A DNA stretch of 64,000 nucleotides from Cryptomeria japonica (Eukaryota; Streptophyta; Pinopsida; Cupressales; Cupressaceae). The position numbers and the translations under genes are program-made. Positions 24,904-34,793 of this stretch are shown here, piece after piece. How positions within the stretch are numbered: the first letter of the stretch is position 1; each line of letters opens with the position of its first letter. The notes below the pieces were generated by a model. The model was given only the letters and a program-made list of their open reading frames with translations. It was not told where the DNA came from and ran no database searches. Location of the stretch: NCBI RefSeq assembly GCF_030272615.1, contig NC_081411.1, positions 213,811,654-213,875,653 of the forward strand, written 5' to 3'.

Positions 24904-25240
24904 CTAATATTCATCAGTTGTTTGTTGAATGACCAGTTGGGAGTCACCATATACTTGTAGTTCTTGTAATTTCCATTGTGCAGCTAGCCTGAGTCCTGTG
25001 ATCAAGGCCTCATACTCTGCTATGTTGTTGGTACATGGAAATGTGAGCCTGTAAGACTTCAGGATGCTGTCACCTTGAGGTGTGATAAACAGAATGCCTG
25101 CCCCCGAGCCATGCCTAGTGTATGAACCATCAAAGTATAGTTTCCATGGTTGTGCTATTGTGATCATGAATATCTCTTCATCTAGAAAATTGGAAATGAG
25201 AGGATGATCGCCTATGAGTGGTGCATCAGCCAACTAATCT
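24904..25240 (-). pseudogene. Gypsy second RNase H, plant/archaeal type (aRNH)
   Basis: WKLYFDGSYTRHGSGAGILF, NNIAEYEALITGL and VYGDSQLVIQQ give the D, E and D of the RNase HI active site. The sequence is of the plant RNase H-like kind that follows the normal gypsy RNase H in Tat-lineage elements. A TAG at 24904, probably from CAG, follows DEY, and the frame then continues TKDEKLMPYKQMVDKLK. Confidence 0.85.
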
Positions 25241-26660
25241 GCAATAACTTGACCTTTGATAGCTTTACGGTCCACATACTCGATGTCAAAGTCATTGAGA
25301 ATCATCACCCATTTGGCCAAGCGGCCTATCAATGCTGCTTTACTGAGTAAGTACTTGAGTGGATCAATCTTTGCAATGAGCTATAATTTATGTGTCAATA
25401 GATAGTGCCTCAGATTAGTGGTTGCCAAGATTACTGCTAGGCAAGCTCGCTCAATAGGTGTATAATTGAATTCATATCCAACCAGTGTGCGAGAGATGTA
25501 GTAAACAACACACTCTTTCCCTTCTGCATTGTGTTGAGCCAGTAGCACTTCCAATGCTGTATTAGTTGCTAAAATATAGAGTAACAAAGGTCTGCTCAGA
25601 TCTGGTGGGATCAACAATGGTGTATTCATGAGATAGTCTTTAAGCATCTGGAATGCTTGCTGGCATCTGGTATCCCATTGAAAGTGGATGTTTTTGTGTA
25701 GTAGGTGTGTAAATGGGTGACACTTATCTGCCAGTTGTTCAATGAATCTTTGGATGGATTGTAGGTGCCCTTGTAATGTCCTTAGCTGACTGATGTTCTT
25801 TGGTGGTGGCATGTCCATGATTGCTTTGACCTTTGCAGGATCTACCTCAATACCTTTGCTTGAGACAATGTATCCTAGAAGCTTCCCTGAGGTTACTCTA
25901 AAGACACATTTCTTTGGGTTGAGTCAAACATGATATTGTTCTAGTCTATCAAAGATTTTATCTAATATGTCTAGATGACCTTCTCTAGTGAGTGATTTTG
26001 CTAGTAAGTCATCAACATAATCTTCCATTATAGTATGCATCATGTCATGGAAGATGGTGGTCATTGCTCGTTGATAGGTCGCTCCTGCATTCTTGAGACT
26101 GAAAGGCATTACATTCCAGCAGTATGTGCCCCATGGACATGTGAAGGTTGTCTTATGTTGATCCTCTGGTGCGATCTTTATCTGATTGTATCCTGAAAAG
26201 CCATCCATGAGTGAAAGCATGGCATGTCCTGTTGTTAGGTCTACTATGATGTCGATAATTGGTAGGGGAAATCATCCTTATGACATGCCTTATTCAGATC
26301 TCTAAAGTCAATATGAATACGGATGCCCCCATTTGGTTTGCCAACAGGCACAATATTGGATATCTAATCTGCATAATCAATTGGTCTAATAAAACCAACA
26401 TCTAGGAGTTTCTTGAGTTCTTCTTTGACTAGTACTACAATCTGAGGATGCATCTTACGAAGCTTCTGCTTTATTGGTTTGGCTCCTTCTGCTATGGTGA
26501 GGTGGTGCATGACTAAATCAGGATCAAGCCCAAGCATGTCTATATATGACCATGCTAAGTTGATCTGATGCTTTTGAAAGAACTCTACAAATTTAGGTTG
26601 TTCCTCTGGAGTTAGAAGAGATGCCAAATGTATGTGGTGAGGAGTTTTAGGAGTCCCCAC
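25241..26660 (-). pseudogene. Gypsy reverse transcriptase and first RNase H (broken)
   Basis: In order: MHHLTIAEGAKPIKQKLRKM, VKEELKKLLDVGFIRPIDYA, VGKPNGGIRIHIDFRDLNKA, SLMDGFSGYNQIKIAPEDQ, TFTCPWGTYCWNVMPFSLKN, MEDYVDDLLAKS (catalytic YVDD at 26008-26019), LNPKKCVF, then the connection and RNase H (FQWDTRCQQAFQMLK, ILATNTALEVLLAQ, YISRTLVGYEFNYTPIE). The pol frame shifts once between about 26220 and 26364. Stops at 26364, 25924 and 25381 look like TGG, CGA and CAG changed by C-to-T (or complementary) mutation. This region copies RNA into DNA in an intact element. Confidence 0.92.
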
Positions 26661-26702
26661 GTTGTATTCTTTTGTTTCCTCGATGAGAATCGTTGATAGT
26701 TC

Positions 26703-28058
26703 TTATTGTGTACTAGCAGGGAGAATGTCAAACCTTTCATCCTCTGGCGCCTCAGAGAGGTTTTCACCATTGGATACGCTCTTTCTTTTTACTTTTGTTG
26801 GATCAAACAGTGCCACAGTGTGGTTTTCATTGGAAGATCCATGTTTTATTGTTATATTTTTGCAGCTGAAAGGTTTAGCATCTGCCCCGAAGTATGTTGC
26901 ATTATTAAGTTCAATGGTGAATCTAGCTTTGTGATCCCCACTTGGTATATTATCCCATAGTTCCAAAAAGTCAATGATCGCCTCATCATTTTGGAAAAGG
27001 TCAAGACATGGGGGATTAGGTTGGTTCCATTCGATGAGTTCTGGATGGATAATGGGCATTACCTCATCGATAAGGTTAAGTTCGTTAGGTGTGTCAGTGA
27101 GGGTTAAGACATTGTGGTGAAGGTCGTTGATGGTACTCTCCCTATCAGAATCAGGCATAGGATGGGACGTAGGGTCTGTGGAAGATGTTTCCAGCTCAGG
27201 AACCCAAGAGGTCTTTATCTGTGCTTCTCCATAAATAGGGATTTCTTTGCGAGGTGGAGGTAGTGATGTGTCTTCCTCATCCAAAGTATTTAGCTGGAGG
27301 GAATCAAATTCCCATTCATGTGAGTCGGTCTCTGAGTCACTTTCCAGTATTCGATTACTATACCATACTAGGATGTCCTTTGAGTTAAACACTGCAGGTG
27401 TGACCGGTTTTGTAGATGAAATGATCGGTGCTGCAGGAAGGATGATGGGGATCAATGAATCTGATATGGAGAGTATGGGTAGTGTTGACTCTATTGCTTC
27501 TGCTGGAACTGCTGGTGTCATAGATATTGCTATGGGTTTTGATATAGTTGTTGCTACTAATGGTGATATCGATGTTATTGCTGCTGCTGATAGTGTTGCT
27601 GGTTCGATTAATGGGAGGATGGGTTTTGTAGGTGGTTGTGTTGGGATTTGTAGCCTCATTGGGGTAGTTGTGATGGTGTTGGATGTTGCTTTTATGATCA
27701 AAGGTGTCCTCTTTGTAATAGGCTGATATAGTGGTTTGTTGGGTTTTCCTTTGAATCTGAGCTTAGGAAGGATTTCCTTTTGAAAGCCTAGTCCTGTATT
27801 ATCCTTGGGTTTTAATTCCGGCTACAACGGTTCATGTCTTCCTTGTTTGCAAGGTCCCAAAGCATTCTGACCATCATAACCCATTCTTTGCATAATCTGA
27901 TCTGTGGGAAGCTTAGCTTGTGGAACATCTGTGGTGATGGGATCTTTATAGATCCATTCTGCTAAGTCCTCATCTCTGGTTTCTTCTTGTTGACTCTTTC
28001 CAAGGATGAAAGGTGTCAAAGTACATGCTGGCTTGATCAATGGTTGTTGAAGTAACTG
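26703..28058 (-). pseudogene. Gypsy linker region with G-patch between protease and RT
   Basis: Same frame as gag. MQRMGYDGQNALGPCKQG (about 27840-27895) matches the G-patch, an RNA-binding glycine-rich motif reported in plant gypsy polyproteins. It is followed by a Pro/Thr/Ile-rich low-complexity stretch (27250-27720) and an acidic segment. A further domain (FDLLELW-like, RFTIELNNATYFGADAKPF) precedes RT. TAG stops at 27822 and 28059 both read as CAG changed to TAG. Confidence 0.75.
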
Positions 28059-29210
28059 CTAAGGGTTACCATGTGTTCTAGGAGAAGTGTGCATTTGTCT
28101 CACACAAAAGAGTTGACTCAAATTGTATTCCCCAGGACCTTCCTCTGCTATTTTCATCTTAAGCATTTCTTGCTTGGGTATAGCGGTGTTTGAACTGGCA
28201 AGAGAGGCTGGACTTATGTATGATGCAGAGGAGATGGCTTCTCTATTGTTAGGAATGGTAATCTCTAGTTGATGACTTATATTATGACAATATGCAAAGG
28301 GATTTGCATCACCCAGGATTGTGATCTCTACACCATTATGCGGGAACTTGATACACTGATGGTAGGTGGATGGAACAACTTGCATGGCGTGTATCCAAGG
28401 TCTTCCTAACAATAGATTGTATGGTAGAGGAAGGTCCAAGACTTGATAGATAATGTGTTTCACCACAGGGCCCACTCGGATTGGTAGCACCACAGCTCCT
28501 TTAGATGAATGCTCGACATCATCATAGGCTTTGATTGTGATCTTCTTGTAGGGATCCACTGATTCAATTGCATATCCCAAAGCTGTAACTAATTGTAGAG
28601 TGTAGATATTCAGGCCTGCTCCATTGTCGATCAAGACTCGCTTGATCCTATGCTGGTTGATAAACCCTTCAATGTGGAGTGAGGCGTTATGAGGTTGCTG
28701 GAAGGATGTGTTGTCACTTTCAGAGAAAGTGAGACAAGGTGATGACTTTAGAGTTCCGACCATGGCTTGGAATTGATCTGTATTTAGGTTTGCAGGGACT
28801 GACGCCTCTTGGAGAGCTTGATCCAAGATTGTTTTATGGGATGGAGATAGGTGCAATATCTCTAAGATAGATATCAGTGCAGGCGTTTTGTCTGACTGTT
28901 CCACAAGATTATACTTCTTTGGGATAGATGGGGTGCCTTGTGGAGCTGCTTTTATGGTAATCTTGCTGCGACGTGTAACAACATTGCAAGTGGAGCTGGG
29001 ATTTTTGATGGTTATAGTTGCAATTTGTTCACTGGCATCATATAGGTGATTCACAGTATAATTATATGCGGCTTGCGTATAATTGGTGGTATCTGTGTGT
29101 CTCCCTGAAGTAGAAGGACCCCTTTGATCTTGTGATGGAAGTGGACTTTTAAACATAAGATGATCATTATTTTTTGTCTTTGGGTCATGTCTTTCGATTT
29201 CGATTTCACC
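28059..29210 (-). pseudogene. Gypsy protease
   Basis: Retropepsin core: RIKRVLIDNGAGLNIYTLQL (near 28600-28640) holds the catalytic D in IDNGA. LPIRVGPVVKHIIYQVLD and LPYNLLLGRPWIHAMQVVPS follow, with the LLGRPW motif conserved in plant gypsy proteases. About 365 codons are open here, preceded by a Ser/Thr/Pro-rich linker from gag. Confidence 0.88.
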
Positions 29211-30674
29211 TCAGTCAATAAGATCCTGAATAAGATCTTTCAATCTATGACAATTGCTTGTCTTATGTCCTCTCCCTTGATGAAAATCACAATGTTCAGT
29301 ATCCCTCCACCATGAAGGTTTGACTTGAGGTTCATAATTTGATGTTTTGGGTAGGGTTACTAGATTTTGAGAAACTAGTTGACGTAATACTGTTTTGATG
29401 GGTTCCCCTAAGGGAGTGTATGTTCTCTTTGGTTTTTGTTGACGCAGTCTGGGTTCATCATGAGATGTGATGCGGCCTTGAATTGGAGGAGCAACTGTGT
29501 TAGTCTGAGGTGGGGGATTCTGTCCTGCAAATCGAACTACAGGATGTGCACTTTTGATAGTTCTTGCATCCACAACCCCATCGTTGACAACATTTTTGTT
29601 TTTGTTCCAGAAGCTTGGTTTGTCACTATTGAAGCGTGGATGAGGGCCATCCTTTGGTTCATTGTAGATTTTGATAATTCCTTTCTTGATGAGAGCCCAC
29701 TCACATTTTAAGCCTTCGGTGATCATGTCATTGAAAGAGTCTGTGTCTTTTACATCTAGGTGAAATTCCATTTCTTCGTTTAAGTTGGAAATAGATATTT
29801 CTACTAGTTCTTGTTTAGGTAATAGAAGAGAACGTCTACTAGACATTTGACGCCATCGTTGTAGAAAGATTGAAAATAGTTCACCCGGTTTTTATTTAGT
29901 GTTACGTAGATCAGCCATGGTGATATCACGTTCAATGTCATGAGAGTAATGTGCCAAGAACTTCTGGATGAGTTCTTCAAATGTCCTAATGCCACCGGGT
30001 AATCGGGAAAACCATGATGTGGTTGTTTCTCCCAAGCTTTGGGGAAAAAGTTGCATTAGGTATGTGTCCTCGTATGCCACTTTGAGGCAAGCTGAATGGA
30101 ATTCTCTAACATGATCACAAGGATCTCCTTTTCCTCTATACTTTTTAAACTTGGGTGTTTCAAACCCTCACGGAAAAGGTGGCATATGAAGATTCCTATC
30201 AAAGGGATAGGGACAAATGTCATTGAGTGAAAATTGATTAGTTTTCACACCACTATGAAGTTGTTGGGTGAGATTTTTGACTTGTTTCCGTAACATATCT
30301 ATTTCATTTGGAGGAGGAGGTGGTGGATTACCTTGATGAAAGTTGTATCTAATGTGCTCTTGACCTCTTTCATTCTCATTATGACTTTGACGTTCTGATG
30401 CTTGTCTTAGTTGTGCAAGATCAAAGTCAGAGGGTAGTTTGGCTCCTTCTTGAGCAAGTTTTAAAAAGTGAGCATCAACATTACTCTTGAGTATCTCATC
30501 AAAAAGCCTATTGAAGAGAGGGTTGTGTTGTGCCCTTTCTATTGCCGTAGGAGTAGGAGTGCCTGGATTATCATCATTTATGTTTCCTCCAAGGGCTTCT
30601 TGGAACTCATTGATATTTTCCTCGTCTTCCTCTTCAATTTCTTGTTGTCTAGATCATGACCTGGTATGAGCCAT
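29211..30674 (-). pseudogene. Gypsy gag (broken)
   Basis: Starts at the ATG at 30672-30674 (MAHTRS), with a TGA six codons in. An N-terminal region carries a Pro-rich stretch (GNPPPPPPNEIDMLRKQV). The retrotransposon gag core is YLMQLFPQSLGETTTSWFSR and FEELIQKFLAHYSHDIERDI, and the C-terminal zinc-knuckle-like segment is CDFHQGRGHKTSNC. A stop at 29883-29891 splits the core (NTK-stop-KPGE, CAA changed to TAA). It forms the particle in an intact copy. Confidence 0.9.
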
Positions 30675-31108
30675 TGTGTTTAAAAGTTTTTGTTGAAGTT
30701 GGGTGAAAATGATGATGAGTTGTTGATGAAATGAAATATTTATGGTTGGTGTGGTGTGTTGCATTTGCATCTCTATTACTTAAAGGTGGATGTTACCAAA
30801 GTTTTCTTCTTGAATTGCTTGTTGTTTTTTATAAGGTTTGATGTGATAAGGTTTAGAGAAATCTGAGACATGTTACAGACTTAACTACCTAGTAATGAGA
30901 GGATTCACTCATAGACTAGTTTTAACCTGCGTAGAAATATCTCTTAGGATGAGTTTACCCTAGATGTAGAGATATTCTAAAAAGTGATATGTTTGTGTTT
31001 GATTCAAGCAATTTTGAAAATAGAACTTAGGACAAAAACCTCTTGATGCTTTGAGAGTTGGAATGGATTGATGAGATATGGATATGATAATGGATGGAAT
31101 GTTTAACC

Positions 31109-31627
31109 TCAATAAAAGCTTTGTGTCACATATGGGACAAATTCTTCCTCTTCTCTTTCGGGCGTTGGTGGAATTTCTCGAGCTACGTTGTATGTTTTAC
31201 AAATGTCTGGAAAGAAGTCGGGGTTGATCTTGCCTTGGTTTTTGTGATAACTTAAAGCTCTATATTGCATAAAAGCTTGACGGTTTAATGACTCTTGATC
31301 AAATTCGTTTGAGTTTCCTTGAAGATAAAGATGCATGTGACGTAAGAAGGCTCTATGAGAGACAAAGATTTGTCTATTAAGATAGAAGAATTTCCTTCTT
31401 TTGATAAGAGCCTTTGAGCTCAATGGTCTTTTCTTCAAGTTGATGTGTTGATGAAGATTCTTCTTTCTCAAGATGTGAAGAATGGTCATAAAGTTTGATA
31501 CTTTTCTTCTTTGTTTTTGATCTTTTGTTGGTGTTTGGAAATGTTTATGTTGGATGAATACTTGTCCTTGGAATTTGATTTTTTTGATTCTTTCTTTGAC
31601 AAGAAAACAAAGAAAGCACACAAACAC
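31109..31627 (-). CDS. Leader ORF upstream of gag, 172 codons, unknown
   Basis: The longest open frame in the 2.7-kb leader, in the same sense as gag and ending about 430 bases before the gag start. It is Lys/Arg/His-rich for most of its length and ends in an acidic, proline-containing tail (PPTPEREEEEFVPYVTQSFY). Some large Tat/Ogre-type elements carry an extra ORF before gag; I cannot show homology. It is open while gag-pol has many stops, which could be chance or short length. Confidence 0.35.
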   Translation of the reverse strand: MFVCFLCFLVKERIKKIKFQGQVFIQHKHFQTPTKDQKQRRKVSNFMTILHILRKKNLHQHINLKKRPLSSKALIKRRKFFYLNRQIFVSHRAFLRHMHLYLQGNSNEFDQESLNRQAFMQYRALSYHKNQGKINPDFFPDICKTYNVAREIPPTPEREEEEFVPYVTQSFY

Positions 31628-33050
31628 AAGAATGTTGCCTCAAAAGGAACAAATAAGTATGGGTCTAGATCAACCCAATCCTTGGACTTTTTATGACCCT
31701 TTCCTTTAAATTTATTTTAGGTGTTTTCCAAAAGCCTGAAGTCGGCTCAATTTGCACTGGTCTTGACTCAAAACAAAAAACACTTCAAACACTCTTTATC
31801 CCTAAGGTCAAATGGCCAGTTGCGATTAATTCAGCCCACATCTTGATATTTCTTTGACTTTGGTACTACATACCTTATGAATCCCATCGTGGCAGGTAAG
31901 GATGTGATATACTAAGTCTTGCACAAGCATAAAAAATAGATGATCCCTATGATGGGGGAGTCATCAATTTCATCAAGCCACAATTGACTTTTCAAAAAGC
32001 TATGTTTATACTCAAGGAAATATGTATGGTGAGTATCTTGGGAGCAAAACCATCTATGCTCTTGCACTGAATTATATCACAAATATCCTCAATCAATATA
32101 ACAGGTGGGCTACTACTCAAAGGTGTTTAGTAATTTTCGATATCTTTGGACATAAGTTCATCCTGCAGTGACTCACTTAAGAGCCTTGTAACTTGTGGTG
32201 GGGCCCATTTGTCCTTTCGGCAAGTTACACTGTAGGAACAACTATACCCAAGGCTACAGCTTTTGCTCTCACCTAATTTCTATAGTGGCTCGAAGGATTT
32301 ACCACGTGAGGTCGTTCCCAAGAGTGATGTGTCTCTTGGCAGGCCTCTCTTAAAAAGATAAAACTTGAGTGTTACTAACACTTTTCTCTTGCACCTAGGA
32401 CCACGAAAGCCAAGGGAGAGGATAGTGTGTGTTAGAAGTAGGACTACTCGACAAACTCTTTTGCACAAGTGTGCCAAACATAAAATACACTTGTCCTTTT
32501 TTAACTTGTCATTGCAATGATTTTTTATCTATTTGGAGATGTTGCGCCAACAACCATGAGGTTATTTTTAACTTCAAAAGCAATGTGTTTGAGTAAACTA
32601 GAATTTGAAATCCTGGTCAACTTAATTTGAAACACGTATGCATGAAGTAAATCACTTGCAAAATGAGACAAATGGATTGTTCCTTTTATTTGCACCAAAA
32701 TTTGAAATGTTGATTGTGAGTTTTACTTAGTTTTGATGCAATAAAAGGAAATTTGTTTTTGTTTTGTTTTAAGCACCAAAAGGAGAGTGTATCCTAACTT
32801 GCAAGAAATGAATTTGTTCAATTTTTATAGCACCAAAACAGATTTTGTCCTAACTTGCAAGAAATGAAAAATTTGTGTGTTCAATTTTATAGCACCAAAT
32901 GTAAAATTTTCATTTTTAAACAAGTAAATGAAGTTAGTTTAAACCTACACAAGGAACAAGTGGTTAGTAAAATCCAAAATAGGGAGGGCTTCCACAAGCC
33001 TAAGAAAAATTACTTTTCGGTTACATGGTCCTTTTTTTACAACGTTCTGT

Positions 33051-33310
33051 TACAATAGCGCCATTTTGTGTGCAAACAAAAGTGCTATTTAACACAAACG
33101 TGCTAATAAGAAGACAACAACACTAAACGAAAAACTCTAACAGCAAAAACAAAAGCGCTGAAATAAGCACACATGCGCTATTTAGGCCACAAAAACGCTA
33201 AAAGATGGTCAATAACGCTCAATTTGAGACAATAGCGCTATTGTAAACACAATAGCACTAGAATATCAAATTGCAATAGCGCTACAACATGATCAAAAGT
33301 GCTAAAGCGC
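33051..33310 (-). repeat. AGCGCTtTTG-type short-repeat array in the gypsy leader
   Basis: About 13 degenerate units, seen on the + strand as CAAAAGCGCT, ACAATAGCGCT, CAAAAGTGCT and ACAATAGCACT. On the element's own strand they read AGCGCTTTTG / AGCGCTATTGT, the same sense relative to gag as the 18112-18478 array has relative to the antisense gene. It begins about 70 bases after the primer-binding site. Confidence 0.85.
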
Positions 33311-33377
33311 GACCTGTGTGTCAAACTCAACATGCAAACAAGTTAGTTGTGTTTTTAAAACTGTTTTTGGGTGTTTG

Positions 33378-33397
33378 GATTCATGTCGGGTTCATCA
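33378..33397 (-). promoter_or_regulatory. Gypsy primer-binding site, tRNA-Trp type
   Basis: The + strand reads GATTCATGTCGGGTTCATCA. This equals the 3' end of plant tRNA-Trp (GATTCACGTCGGGTTCACCA) with two C-to-T changes. It sits two bases from the inner border of the 5' LTR. Confidence 0.85.
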
Positions 33398-33399
33398 AA

Positions 33400-34793
33400 T
33401 GATTCTCTGCAAAAAGGGTTAGAAAATCTATTCGATAACAACACACACACAAGACCAAAACGTTAGTGTTAGCAACAAAAGATTATTCTAAACAGGCATA
33501 TCAAAAGAGATACTAAAAGCATGAGAGAATATTTAACTAGGAAAGTAAATATGATGAGGCATCTCCAAATGCCTCCTAACATGCTCTTAGTTCCTTCTCC
33601 TTTGTTCCTCTCCTCTCCAAGTTCGAAACTAGTGTAGCTCTCAACAACTTTTTGCACTATGGATGCTTATGGAGGTTTGAGATTGAAGTATTTACTCTAA
33701 ATGTGAATAAAAAGCTAATACTAGATGCTATGATATTAAAATGATTTATTTTAAACCAAAGTGACAAGATATTAGTGATTTATGCTAGATGCTCTCTAAA
33801 ATTCTCTATAACTTAGATGCATACAAGTTTTCAGGATCTGGATTATGAAGAAATGGGCTCTATTTATAGGAAAAATGGAGCAATGGATGGTTGAGATTGA
33901 CTAATCTCAACAAGGTTCAGGATTTGAATGATATTCAATCCATGTGAGGGCTTTCAACCCAATCCCAGGATGACAAGTGTCAATGTGAGATAGGTTGAGA
34001 GGAGAGGGAATAAGAATTAAATGCTTGACATGACCTGAGGGTTAACTTGGGAGTTAATGTCAAGGTTAGGTTGAATGAATAAATTCTTTATTCAAAGAAT
34101 AAAGCTTTTATCCAATGGATAAACTCTTGTGCAAAGGTAAAAGGGATAACCATGGTCAAAGCAATAAATGCTTGAGGAGACACATGAGTGCAAGTTGAAT
34201 AAAACATAAATGGTTATGTAAGAGCCATTAGTGGTTTTGGAAGACTTTGGAGGTTAAATTGTTGAACACACAAAGCATTTAATGCTTTTCAAAGACTTTG
34301 AAGTCTTTGAGAAGTGACTTCAAGTTGCTTAGGATTGTGACAATAATTAGGGGATGGATTAGGCTAATTAGGAAGGGTTTAGAAGAGTCTAGAAGGGGGT
34401 TTAGGAATGCAAGTGGATTTGGTGGGTGAGGGAAAATAGGATTTTTATTTAAAATAAATTTCATTTATTTCAATAAATATGTGCAAGTTGCATTTGTAGG
34501 AAAATGCAAGTTGGGGGGGATTTATGATTTAAATAAATGTTTTATTTAATTTATTTAAAAGAGGAAAAGGAGATTAAAATGAAATAAATATGATTTATTC
34601 ATTTAATTGATTTTGAGAATTTTGGTTTGAATGAATGAATTAAAATAAATTGAATAATTTATTTAATTAATAAGAGAATGTTTGAAATTGAATTAATTAA
34701 ATATTAATTTAATTAACTGATGGCTAGTGGATTTTTAATCAAATAAATAGGGAATATTTATTTAATTAAATTGGACAGATTTATGTGACTACA
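33400..34793 (-). repeat. 5' LTR of the gypsy element
   Basis: 1394 bp, TG...CA ended (+ strand TGATTCTCTGC...GTGACTACA). It matches 16177-17551, with one ~19-base block near 33875 that is absent from the other copy. Confidence 0.93.

Larger units (their letters stand above)
30675..33377 (-). other. Gypsy untranslated leader
   Basis: About 2.7 kb between the primer site and gag. It contains the short-repeat array at 33051-33310 and the unknown ORF at 31109-31627. Apart from those I see only scattered short ORFs and AT-rich sequence. Confidence 0.6.
16177..34793 (-). mobile_element. Complete-structure 18.6-kb Ty3/gypsy (Tat-type) retrotransposon
   Basis: Flanked by the 5-bp target duplication ATACC at 16172-16176 and 34794-34798. 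Read on the - strand: 5' LTR (34793-33400), tRNA-Trp-like primer site, a long leader with a short-repeat array and a 172-codon ORF, gag, protease, G-patch, RT, RNase H, a second plant-type RNase H, integrase, a long 3' spacer, an antisense plant-mobile-domain gene, polypurine tract, 3' LTR (17551-16177). RT before integrase is Ty3/gypsy order; the extra RNase H and the antisense ORF point to the Tat lineage. The coding region has about a dozen in-frame stops and one frameshift, so this copy is inactive. The LTRs are very similar by eye, with a ~19-base indel near 33875. Confidence 0.95.

Noticed and set aside
27247-27726. 159-codon + strand ORF rich in Val/Gly/Ser
   Set aside because: Antisense of the Pro/Thr/Ile-rich gypsy linker, with no features of its own.
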